Of a stretch of DNA of 5,187 nucleotides, positions 1 to 5,165 are shown piece after piece (within the stretch, counting starts at the first letter, position 1; each line of letters opens with the position of its first letter). Location: the NCBI GenBank assembly GCA_031277155.1, contig JAITMW010000060.1, positions 1 to 5,187 on the forward strand, in the 5' to 3' direction. The DNA comes from Clostridiales bacterium. Its GTDB lineage: Bacteria; Bacillota; Clostridia; Lachnospirales; WRAX01. The translations under genes and the position numbers were made by a program. The notes below the pieces were generated by a model. That model had not been told where the DNA came from and ran no database searches. It worked only from the letters and a program-made list of their open reading frames with translations.

Positions 1-735
1 CTTATGTTATGGGGTAACGAAATAAGTGATATCGCGCCATTGGCAGAGCTTACAAGCTTGACTTCGCTGTCTCTGAGCGGCAATCAAATCAGCGATATCC
101 GGCCATTGGCGGGGCTTACGAATCTAGTATGGCTGCATTTACACGATAACCAAATAAGCGATATCGCGCCATTGGCGGGGCTTACAAATTTGACTAGGCT
201 GTCTCTGGCCGGCAATCAAATTAGTGATATACGGCCATTGTCTGGGCTTACGAATTTGCTTTCGCTGTTTCTGAGCGGCAATCAAATCAGTGATATACGG
301 CCATTGGCGGGGCTTACGAATTTGACTCCGCTGTGTCTGGGCGGCAATCAAATCAGCGATATCCGGCCTTTGGAAGGGCTTACAAATTTGACTTGGCTGT
401 TTCTGAGCGACAACCAAATCAGCGATATCGCGCCATTGGCAGAGCTTACAAATTTGGATCGGCTGTTTCTGGGCGACAACCAAATCAGCGATATCCGGCC
501 GTTGGCGAGGCTTACGAATCTGGAACTTCTGAATTTGGGCGGCAATCAAATCAGCGATATCGCGCCATTGGCAGAGCTTACAAATTTGACTTGGCTGTTT
601 CTGGATGGCAACCGAATCAGCGATATTCAGCCACTGGCGGGGCTTGCGGATTTGACTGACCTGCGGCTACAAGGTAATTCAGTCACCGACTGGTCGCCTG
701 TTGAGCATGTGCGTGAATTGTACGGCAGGCCATAA
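1..735 (+). CDS. Internalin-like leucine-rich-repeat protein, 3' part (5' end outside window)
   Basis: The reading frame is open from base 1 to the TAA at 733-735 (244 codons). It encodes ten consecutive 22-residue LRRs of the form NQISDI(R/A)PLAGLTNLxxLxLxx. A short C-terminal cap, NSVTDWSPVEHVRELYGRP, follows. The 22-residue period and the N-x-I-S-D-I-x-P-L core are those of the internalin/LRR_4 class, which forms curved solenoids that bind protein partners, usually outside the cell. The ATG at 4 is not a convincing start: the codons before and after it already fit the L-x-L-x-x-N strand of a preceding repeat, so the gene continues upstream. Any signal peptide or anchor domain would lie in the missing part. 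The ligand cannot be inferred. The protein family is clear; cell-surface location is inference. Confidence 0.9.
   Translation, partial: LMLWGNEISDIAPLAELTSLTSLSLSGNQISDIRPLAGLTNLVWLHLHDNQISDIAPLAGLTNLTRLSLAGNQISDIRPLSGLTNLLSLFLSGNQISDIRPLAGLTNLTPLCLGGNQISDIRPLEGLTNLTWLFLSDNQISDIAPLAELTNLDRLFLGDNQISDIRPLARLTNLELLNLGGNQISDIAPLAELTNLTWLFLDGNRISDIQPLAGLADLTDLRLQGNSVTDWSPVEHVRELYGRP
16..675 (+). repeat. Ten tandem 66-bp repeats encoding the LRRs
   Basis: Ten in-frame 66-bp units run from the Asn codon at 16 to base 675, without indels. Similarity at DNA level is high, not only at protein level: blocks such as AGCGATATC followed by GCGCCATTGGCAGAGCTTACA recur exactly (around 426 and 558). Such identity points to recent unit duplication or gene conversion. 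Differences cluster in the codons for the exposed beta-strand positions. Confidence 0.9.
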
Positions 736-770
736 AGATTATGCATGAAACCCGCGCGAAAGAGATATGT

Positions 771-787
771 TATGTTTTACAAACATA
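771..787. promoter_or_regulatory. Short AT-rich inverted repeat upstream of the isomerase gene
   Basis: TATGTTT at 771-777 and AAACATA at 781-787 form a perfect 7-bp inverted repeat around a 3-base centre. It lies 14 bp ahead of the ribosome binding site (GAGGAGG, 801-807) in the 79-bp gap between the LRR and isomerase genes. It could be an operator or a 5'-UTR hairpin. No T-run follows on the + strand, so it is a poor terminator. I see no convincing -35/-10 pair in this gap. Its function is unknown. Confidence 0.3.
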
Positions 788-814
788 TAAAATACCCACC
801 GAGGAGGAATTTTT

Positions 815-1981
815 ATGAAAAGAACAAAAATGTTGTTGTCGGCAACGGTGCTTGCACTTGCCCTGGGCATCTTTATGCCCGCTGCCCTGTACGCAAACGA
901 AGTAAGCGTGACCATTGACGGTGTGCTTGTGGAATTTGAGGACCAAGGGCCCGCCATTGTGGATGGCCGCACACTTGTGCCTGTGCGCGGCGTATTTGAA
1001 GCTCTGGGCTTTTATGTGGATTGGGACCAAGACGCGCAAACCGCCACCTTAACAGCAAGCAAGGATGTTGTGCTTTGGGCGTTTGAAGAGCAGTACAACA
1101 CAATGGATGTAATTGATGTAGAAGTGATTATCACCATCGGAAACGAAATTTTCACCACAAATGGCGAAGAGTTCGAGCTTGATGTGCCCGCGCAGCTTGT
1201 TGAAGGGCGCACCATGCTTCCAATCCGTCACGTGCTTGAAAGCGTCGGCCATTTTGTAGATTGGGATGACGACACAAGCACTGTAATTATCAGAAACCTT
1301 TGGGGCTTCATTGATTTTGACTATACCCCCGGAGCTTTGGAGAATCAAATAGCGCCGCCTGCGGAAGGCGAGCTGTTTGCTGTAATCCATACCAATTTCG
1401 GAGAAATACATCTGCGCCTTTTCCCGGACTTGGCACCACTGACAGTGGAAAACTTTGTAACACATGCCCAAAATGGCTATTATGACGGCGTCATTTTCCA
1501 TAGGGTCATTGATTGGTTTATGATACAAGGCGGCGACCCGACAGGCACAGGCACAGGCGGTGAAAGCATTTGGGATATGGCTTTTGGTGATGAGGGCACA
1601 TCCAACTTGCGCCATATCCGAGGCGCGCTCTCCATGGCCAATGCAGGGCCCAATACCAACGGAAGCCAGTTTTTCATCGTGCAGATTGACAGCTTGCGCG
1701 ACGGCATGGCCGAAATCCTGGAAGAAAGGATTGCCAACCAAGATGAGATTGCAGATTGGGCCGGCGTTTATTACAGAGAAGTTTTCCCGGCTTCATTTGC
1801 CCAGCATCTTTTGGAATATGGCGGCGTGCCGCATCTGGACTTTAGGCATACCGTATTTGGGCAAGTCTTTATTGGTATGGATGTGGTGGATAACATAGCC
1901 GCAACGGAAGTTGATGAAACTGCCCGCCCGTTTGAAGATGTCATCATTGAAAGGATTGAAATATTGACATTTGGCCAATAA
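815..1981 (+). CDS. Secreted cyclophilin-type peptidyl-prolyl cis-trans isomerase with N-terminal stalk domain
   Basis: This 388-residue protein should catalyse cis-trans isomerisation of Xaa-Pro bonds in exported proteins. The ATG at 815 follows GAGGAGG (801-807) at good spacing. Residues 1-27 form a signal peptide (MKRTK, hydrophobic core, ALYA cleavage site). Residues about 32-160 match the copper-amine-oxidase N-terminal-like (stalk) domain, with paired motifs GRTLVPVRGVFEALG (51-65) and GRTMLPIRHVLESVG (131-145), each followed by VDWD. Residues 186-388 are a cyclophilin domain. FHRVIDWFMIQGGD (228-241) carries the catalytic Arg230, Phe235 and Gln238, and SMANAGPNTNGSQFFI ends at 288. About 45 extra residues separate this motif from HLDFRHTVFG (340-349), an insert I recall in other clostridial members. 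His340 takes the place of the cyclophilin A Trp that binds cyclosporin. The next gene starts 11 bp downstream, suggesting one transcript. The stalk domain probably holds the enzyme at the cell surface (inference). Confidence 0.95.
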   Translation: MKRTKMLLSATVLALALGIFMPAALYANEVSVTIDGVLVEFEDQGPAIVDGRTLVPVRGVFEALGFYVDWDQDAQTATLTASKDVVLWAFEEQYNTMDVIDVEVIITIGNEIFTTNGEEFELDVPAQLVEGRTMLPIRHVLESVGHFVDWDDDTSTVIIRNLWGFIDFDYTPGALENQIAPPAEGELFAVIHTNFGEIHLRLFPDLAPLTVENFVTHAQNGYYDGVIFHRVIDWFMIQGGDPTGTGTGGESIWDMAFGDEGTSNLRHIRGALSMANAGPNTNGSQFFIVQIDSLRDGMAEILEERIANQDEIADWAGVYYREVFPASFAQHLLEYGGVPHLDFRHTVFGQVFIGMDVVDNIAATEVDETARPFEDVIIERIEILTFGQ

Positions 1982-1992
1982 GGAGGTACGCA

Positions 1993-2304
1993 ATGTTAAT
2001 TGTGACAACCAACGAAATACCCGGCAAAAGCATCGAATTGCTGGGCCTTGTGCAGGGCAGCACCGTGCGGGCAAAGCATGTGGGCAAGGACATCCTGGCG
2101 GGATTTAAATCCCTTGCGGGCGGTGAAATTACGGCCTATACCCAGCTGATGTACGAGGCCCGCGGCATCGCCACGGAGCGCATGATTGAACACGCACGCC
2201 AGCTGGGCGCGGACGCCATTGTGTGTTGCAGATATCAATCCTGCGCCGTAATGGATGGCTCCAGCGAGATTATGGCCTTTGGCACGGCGGTGAAATACGT
2301 CTAA
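1993..2304 (+). CDS. YbjQ/UPF0145 family protein (putative heavy-metal-binding domain)
   Basis: This 103-residue cytosolic protein starts at the ATG at 1993. Its AGGAGG (1981-1986) overlaps the last base of the isomerase stop codon, so the two genes are probably translated from one mRNA. The full-length match to YbjQ/UPF0145 (PF01906) rests on TTNEIPGK near the N-terminus, GLVQGSTVRAK, the FKSLAGGEITAYTQL segment, the helix with EARGIATERMIEHARQLGADAIV (56-77), and the closing FGTAVKYV. The family is called heavy-metal-binding from structural similarity; its biochemical role is not established, and these proteins assemble as pentamers. This copy has three cysteines (Cys78, Cys79, Cys84) in a strand where I recall other members mostly lacking Cys. 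Its link to the isomerase is positional only. Confidence 0.9.
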   Translation: MLIVTTNEIPGKSIELLGLVQGSTVRAKHVGKDILAGFKSLAGGEITAYTQLMYEARGIATERMIEHARQLGADAIVCCRYQSCAVMDGSSEIMAFGTAVKYV

Positions 2305-2316
2305 AGGGCTAAAAGG

Positions 2317-2356
2317 CGGGATGATATCAATACATATATCGGTTGATATCATCCCG
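2317..2356 (-). terminator. Hairpin at the convergent gene junction, likely terminator for gpr
   Basis: CGGGATGATATCAA (2317-2330) and TTGATATCATCCCG (2343-2356) are a perfect 14-bp inverted repeat with a 12-base loop. Read on the minus strand the stem is followed by CCTTTTAGCCC, a short T-run, so it would act mainly on gpr. On the + strand no T-run follows, though the stem may still protect the 3' end of the upstream transcript. The gpr stop codon (2327-2329) lies within one arm, and the last gpr codons lie in the loop and the other arm. Confidence 0.6.
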
Positions 2357-3337
2357 GCCAATGCCGTCATGGGTGGCCATGTTGATGCTGTTTGCAATCA
2401 TATTGGACAGCCACGCCACCACTTCGCCGATTTCCTTGGGCGTGACAAACATATTGCCAACCAGGGGGCCCAGGGTGTTGCGGATGATGGTATATTTGTC
2501 GCCATCCTCCAGCTTTTGCAGCATCTTAAAGATGTCCGCGCCATCTTTTAGGCTCTCCGGCATATTTTCTGACATTTCTGACAAAAACAGGTCCATTGTG
2601 TCATTGACAAAGGTGGCGGCATCCACCACGGTGGGCACTCCAATGGCAATTACGGGCACGCCAAGGGTCTGCCGGTTTAGGGCCGTGCGCATATTTCCCA
2701 CGCCGGCACCGGGGGAAATGCCCGTATCAGAAAGCTGTATGGTCTGGTTGATGCGGCTTATTTTGCGTGCCGCCAGCGCGTCAATGGCAATTATCAGCGC
2801 GGGCTGCACATGGTTTACCAGACCGCGCACCACCTCTGCCGTCTCTATGCCTGTTGTGCCCATCACGCCCGGGGCAAGGGCGCATAGCGGGCGCAGGCCA
2901 CCCGCCAGCTCCCTCGGCAAATTGTCCATGATATGGCGCGTCACCAAAATTTTGGAAACCACCTTTGGCCCCAAGGCGTCCGGCGTCACATTGTGGTTGC
3001 CAAGGCCAATAACCAGCGTTGTGCCGCCGGATTTTCCGGCATTTTTTGTCAATGCGGCCAGCTTGTCTGTCAAAATGCGGATAATTTCTTCGTGGGCCGC
3101 GACATTGTTCTGCTGTATCTCCGGCGATTCTATCGTGATATAGCTGCCTATGGGCTTGTTCATGGCCGCCTCGCCCGCCTCGCTTGTGATGCGCACCGTC
3201 GTCACGGTGATGCTAAAAGCCTCATCATCTTCCACGTCAATTTCCACGCCATCAACGCCGCCAATGCCGCCGTCTTTAGCGTCCTGAAGGTGCTGGGCCA
3301 TTTCCAGGGCCAGGTCTGTATAGATGTTTTTTTGCAC
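2327..3337 (-). CDS. gpr: GPR endopeptidase (spore germination protease)
   Basis: Gpr is the aspartic-type endopeptidase (family A25) that degrades small acid-soluble spore proteins at germination; it is made in the forespore as a zymogen. The protein has 336 residues (B. megaterium about 370; the shortfall is mostly a missing insert near residues 255-265). VIGLGNHNVTPDALGP carries Asp120 and IAIDALAAR carries Asp186, the two catalytic aspartates, 66 residues apart as in B. megaterium (127 and 193). PGVMGTTGIETAEVV, SDTGISPGAGVGN, GVPTVVDAATF and FVTPKEI are also family signatures. The start is GTG at 3337, because a TGA lies in frame just upstream and AGGAG (3347-3351) is 9 bases ahead. Autoprocessing at Y-T-D8/L9 would release only 8 residues, against 15 in Bacillus. 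It lies downstream of the Q/N-rich gene, with a hairpin between them. Confidence 0.97.
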   Translation of the reverse strand: MQKNIYTDLALEMAQHLQDAKDGGIGGVDGVEIDVEDDEAFSITVTTVRITSEAGEAAMNKPIGSYITIESPEIQQNNVAAHEEIIRILTDKLAALTKNAGKSGGTTLVIGLGNHNVTPDALGPKVVSKILVTRHIMDNLPRELAGGLRPLCALAPGVMGTTGIETAEVVRGLVNHVQPALIIAIDALAARKISRINQTIQLSDTGISPGAGVGNMRTALNRQTLGVPVIAIGVPTVVDAATFVNDTMDLFLSEMSENMPESLKDGADIFKMLQKLEDGDKYTIIRNTLGPLVGNMFVTPKEIGEVVAWLSNMIANSINMATHDGIGRDDINRYMY

Positions 3338-3346
3338 ATGGGTTCA

Positions 3347-3351
3347 CTCCT
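3347..3351 (-). promoter_or_regulatory. Ribosome binding site of gpr (supports the GTG start)
   Basis: On the minus strand AGGAG is followed by TGAACCCAT and then GTG. The spacing of 9 bases suits the GTG at 3337. An ATG two bases earlier (3339) is out of frame with gpr, and TGA within the spacer closes the gpr frame upstream, so GTG is the only workable start in the sequence as given. Confidence 0.75.
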
Positions 3352-3386
3352 AATAAAAGGCTGTGGATTAGGATTAACCCACAGCC
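3352..3386 (-). terminator. Terminator-like hairpin between the Q/N-rich gene and gpr
   Basis: On the minus strand GGCTGTGG pairs with CCACAGCC (arms at 3379-3386 and 3359-3366). After one mismatch a further 3 bp extend the stem around a 4-base loop. TTTTATTA follows directly, giving the form of an intrinsic terminator 6 bases after the stop codon of the Q/N-rich gene. It also sits immediately ahead of the gpr ribosome binding site, so it either ends the upstream transcript or acts as a leaky attenuator on gpr. Confidence 0.7.
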
Positions 3387-3392
3387 CTATGT

Positions 3393-4124
3393 CTATTTGT
3401 ACAGCGGTATGGCATTGCCATGTATGATAAATTCCGCATCTTTCATGTTCTTTTGGTCAACATAAATAAGGATGTCCAACTTTGCGCGGATATTGCCCAT
3501 CACCAGCCACAGTCCGTCCTCATGCTGCACAATATAGGCGCCGGGGTCCGGTTGAATATTGGGCTGGCTGTTTAAAATCCGCGTAATTTCAACGCCGCTG
3601 TCAGATGCCTGACTATGTGGCCTCTGATTCATTCCTGCATTGTTGTTATATTGGCCCCCTGTTTGCCCCTGATTTTGGTTGTTTTGCCTTTGCTGATTAT
3701 TTCGATATTGCTGCTGCCCCTGATTTTGGTTGTTGTAATATTGCGCAAGGGCAGCTTCGTTTTCGTTTTGTGTTTCGCCGGTTTCCTTTGGCGGCTTCTT
3801 TGGGGCGTTTTCCGGAGCCTCCTGTGGGCCGGCCTTTGGCGCATCCTTTGGCACAGCCACCGGAGAAGCCTGTGGCGATGCTTGCGGCGGCGTGGTCTTT
3901 GGCGCGTCCTGTGGCACGGTTGTTGGTGTTGCGCCCGGCGCCGGGCTTACATCCGGCGTTTGGGTGTCGGGTGCTGTTTCCTTGTCTTTCTTTCTCCAAA
4001 ACGCAGTGCTGGTTATTGCGATGTCGTCATATTCCGCGGCCACTTCGGCCGCGTAAACGGTGCCTGTAAACAGCAGACCGGCCGCAAACACGCACAGCCC
4101 GGCTTTTGCAATTTTATTTTTCAT
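3393..4124 (-). CDS. Secreted protein with Pro-rich and Gln/Asn-rich regions, function unknown
   Basis: I do not recognise this 243-residue protein. The ATG at 4124 is chosen over an in-frame ATG at 4178 because AGGAGG lies 10 bases upstream and a signal peptide begins exactly there (MKNKIAKAG, hydrophobic core, cleavage near TVYA, residue 25). Residues about 51-114 are rich in Pro, Ala, Lys and Thr, with loosely repeated (V)P(K/Q)DAPK and PQASP units. Residues 131-167 contain 25 Gln or Asn in 37, with Tyr and Gly, and are encoded partly by an exact 19-bp direct repeat (3665-3683, 3716-3734). Residues about 174-243 look folded, with alternating hydrophobic strands (GAYIVQ, GLWLVMGNIRAKLDILIYVD, EFIIHGNAIPLY). 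The gene lies 20 bp after the GerMN gene and upstream of gpr. A spore-envelope or surface role is inferred from context only. Confidence 0.88.
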   Translation of the reverse strand: MKNKIAKAGLCVFAAGLLFTGTVYAAEVAAEYDDIAITSTAFWRKKDKETAPDTQTPDVSPAPGATPTTVPQDAPKTTPPQASPQASPVAVPKDAPKAGPQEAPENAPKKPPKETGETQNENEAALAQYYNNQNQGQQQYRNNQQRQNNQNQGQTGGQYNNNAGMNQRPHSQASDSGVEITRILNSQPNIQPDPGAYIVQHEDGLWLVMGNIRAKLDILIYVDQKNMKDAEFIIHGNAIPLYK

Positions 4125-4134
4125 AATGATGATG

Positions 4135-4140
4135 CCTCCT
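4135..4140 (-). promoter_or_regulatory. Ribosome binding site of the Q/N-rich gene (decides its start)
   Basis: AGGAGG on the minus strand is followed by CATCATCATT and ATG at 4124. It falls between the stop of the GerMN gene (4145-4147) and this start. An earlier in-frame ATG at 4178 would place the ribosome binding site inside the coding region and add 18 residues ahead of a complete signal peptide, so it is rejected. Confidence 0.85.
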
Positions 4141-4144
4141 AAAA

Positions 4145-4657
4145 TCAAAATTGTAAGAATATTTTGATTCTGGGACAATTAAATAATGCAAGGGAATTTT
4201 TGAGAATAATTGTGCCTTCCGGAAAATATTGAGGACGGCCGTCAATCAAAATGGTCAAATAGGCCACATTGCCTATGCCCGCGGCATTTATCAGCAGCTT
4301 GTATATCAGCCTGTCCTCAAAATGCGTGCCGCCATAGTTTAGTATTTCCGCGGAGAGATTAACAACCAAATGAGATGCGGCCCCATGGAAAATTATGTCC
4401 AATATGCGCACTTGCGGCGGCGCATAAATCATTTTGTCGGCATCGGCATTGTCAAAAATCTCGGAAAAGACCACAATGGCCCTGTCTTCCACAGAAAGCC
4501 GGGATGGCACGGCGATGTGATAATAATTCAGCACATCTTCCCCATCATCCCCAATTTCAAAGAAAAATATTTGCAGCCTGTCCAATTCCTCGGCGCCGAC
4601 GCTTTGCGGAAAGATAAATATCAACAGCACGAGCAATATGGCAAATAGAATTTTCAT
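4145..4657 (-). CDS. Secreted GerMN-domain (sporulation/spore germination) protein
   Basis: This 170-residue protein starts at ATG 4657, preceded by GGAGGTG (4666-4672) at 8 bases. Residues 1-22 are a signal peptide (MKIL, long hydrophobic stretch, SVGA before EELD). Residues about 58-150 fit the GerMN domain (PF10646): a helix with AIVVFSEIF, the YAPPQVRILDI strand in place of the usual 'lPpgtkllsv', HLVVNLSAEILNYGG (96-110, matching the family's VDLSxEFxxYGG), a helix (DRLIYKLLINAAG), and YLTILIDGRPQYFPEGTI (matching VxxLVDGKP). In Bacillus, GerM carries such domains and is needed for sporulation and germination. The molecular role of single-domain versions is unclear. No lipobox cysteine is seen. 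It is the first gene of the minus-strand cluster, 20 bp ahead of the Q/N-rich gene. Domain assignment is from motif memory, without a profile search. Confidence 0.8.
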   Translation of the reverse strand: MKILFAILLVLLIFIFPQSVGAEELDRLQIFFFEIGDDGEDVLNYYHIAVPSRLSVEDRAIVVFSEIFDNADADKMIYAPPQVRILDIIFHGAASHLVVNLSAEILNYGGTHFEDRLIYKLLINAAGIGNVAYLTILIDGRPQYFPEGTIILKNSLALFNCPRIKIFLQF

Positions 4658-4687
4658 GGCCGAAACACCTCCATACAATCCTATTAC

Positions 4688-4718
4688 CATTATTACCCAA
4701 TACACATGCCGTTTCAAC
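4688..4718 (-). promoter_or_regulatory. Candidate promoter of the GerMN cluster (sigma-F-like, overlapping a sigma-A-like pair)
   Basis: On the minus strand GGTAATAATG (4688-4697) fits every position of the Bacillus sigma-F -10 consensus as I recall it (GgnnAnAHTR). GTTGA (4714-4718), 16 bases upstream, matches 4 of 5 of the -35 GYWTA. A vegetative reading overlaps it: TTGAAA (4712-4717), 16 bases, TAATAA (4690-4695). Either would begin transcription about 25 bases before the start codon, leaving room for the ribosome binding site at 4666-4672. The site is a prediction only. Confidence 0.4.
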
Positions 4719-4837
4719 CTTCATCGCCTACAAAATTGTTTCAACAGAGGCGAAAAACACTTTTCAATCGGCGATACTGTAGAATATTTTGCAAAAAGCG
4801 CAGTCCTCCGTAGGGGCGCCGCTCCCGGCTCCTCGCG

Positions 4838-4911
4838 AAGGGGCTTATGGATTCTTCGCAAAGCGGGAGTATGTCGCTTCGCTCCTACTCCCGCTAAGCT
4901 CAGAATGACGG
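4838..4911. repeat. 74-bp direct repeat, copy A, with internal hairpin
   Basis: This segment is identical to 5092-5165 over all 74 bases, 254 bp apart. It begins AAGGGGCTTATGGATTCTTC and ends GCTCAGAATGACGG. Inside, AGCGGGAGTA (4862-4871) pairs with TACTCCCGCT (4886-4895) as a perfect 10-bp stem around a 14-base loop. The outer GGATTCTTCGC and GCTCAGAATGAC read like the two halves of a common short dispersed repeat, with the hairpin placed between them. Confidence 0.9.
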
Positions 4912-4930
4912 TTAGGGTGCTACGCTTGTT

Positions 4931-4991
4931 ATCCTGCCCCCTTTTCTGTCATCCTGCCCCCTTTTCTGTCATCCTGCCCCCTTTTTCTGTC
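4931..4991. repeat. 20-bp tandem repeat, three units
   Basis: ATCCTGCCCCCTTTTCTGTC occurs at 4931-4950 and 4951-4970. A 21-bp version with one extra T follows at 4971-4991. A fourth ATCCTG then runs directly into the dispersed repeat starting TCATCCTGAGC. The array therefore looks like a slippage expansion at the edge of that element. Confidence 0.9.
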
Positions 4992-5014
4992 ATCCTGAGC
5001 GCAGCGAAGGATCT
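4989..5014 (+). repeat. Dispersed short repeat (GTCATCCTGAGC...GCGAAGGATCT)
   Basis: The sequence GTCATCCTGAGC, then GCA, then GCGAAGGATCT is of a short repeat type seen scattered through many bacterial genomes (from memory). Its ends are reverse-complement counterparts of the outer parts of the 74-bp repeats (GGATTCTTCGC and GCTCAGAATGACGG), so it lies in the opposite orientation between the two 74-bp copies. It is followed by a decayed piece of the same family (CTTCGCCC...CCCGCTAAG, 5017-5038). Confidence 0.7.
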
Positions 5015-5070
5015 CGCTTCGCCCTTAATCCCGCTAAGTAGCGTGCGCCCCGCCCTCGGCGTCCCGCGAA

Positions 5071-5116
5071 GGGGTTTATGGATTCTTCGCAAAGGGGCTT
5101 ATGGATTCTTCGCAAA
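5071..5116. repeat. 23-bp tandem pair overlapping copy B
   Basis: Two 23-bp units beginning GGGGTTTATGG and GGGGCTTATGG and each ending TTCGCAAA lie head to tail (5071-5093, 5094-5116). They differ at one base. Copy A has only one such unit (4840-4862), so this is a local duplication in the right-hand block. Confidence 0.85.
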
Positions 5117-5165
5117 GCGGGAGTATGTCGCTTCGCTCCTACTCCCGCTAAGCTCAGAATGACGG
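5092..5165. repeat. 74-bp direct repeat, copy B, with internal hairpin
   Basis: This is an exact copy of 4838-4911. Its hairpin arms are at 5116-5125 and 5140-5149. After it, CCGCTAAGCTCAG (5175-5187) matches part of the same unit again and is cut by the window end, so at least one more fragment follows. Confidence 0.9.

Noticed and set aside
139..549. Minus-strand 136-codon frame with its own periodic protein
   Set aside because: It is the antisense of the 66-bp LRR repeats; any frame over such DNA is open and periodic. No ribosome binding site is evident.
333..659. Plus-strand frame with repeated Q-x-NQRY units
   Set aside because: It is an alternative frame of the LRR repeats, its repeat pattern fully explained by the 66-bp units.
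771..787. Rho-independent terminator for the LRR gene
   Set aside because: The stem is only 7 bp, AT-rich, and not followed by T residues on the + strand.
1049..1741. Minus-strand 230-codon frame
   Set aside because: It lies wholly opposite the isomerase, which has a signal peptide, intact domains and a ribosome binding site. The antisense product shows no recognisable domain.
2343..3143. Plus-strand 266-codon frame
   Set aside because: It is the shadow of gpr, whose catalytic motifs are unmistakable; the product is Ser/Pro-rich low-information sequence.
3615..4142. Plus-strand 175-codon hydrophobic frame resembling a membrane protein
   Set aside because: It is the complement of Pro/Gln/Asn-rich codons, which reads as Leu/Trp/Val/Gly. 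The minus-strand gene has the start signals and signal peptide.
4125..4178. N-terminal extension of the Q/N-rich protein to an ATG at 4178
   Set aside because: It would overlap the GerMN gene, contain the ribosome binding site, and put 18 residues before a complete signal peptide.
4658..4717. N-terminal extension of the GerMN protein to an ATG at 4717
   Set aside because: The ATG at 4657 has GGAGGTG at 8 bases and begins a classical signal peptide. The extension covers the candidate promoter and adds a second hydrophobic stretch.
4638..5162. Plus-strand 174-codon frame through the repeat region
   Set aside because: It begins antisense to the GerMN gene and its sequence only mirrors the DNA repeats; this type of repeat-derived frame is often annotated in error.
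4931..5165. CRISPR array
   Set aside because: The 20-bp units are directly tandem with no spacers, the 74-bp repeats are too long and too few, and no cas gene is visible.
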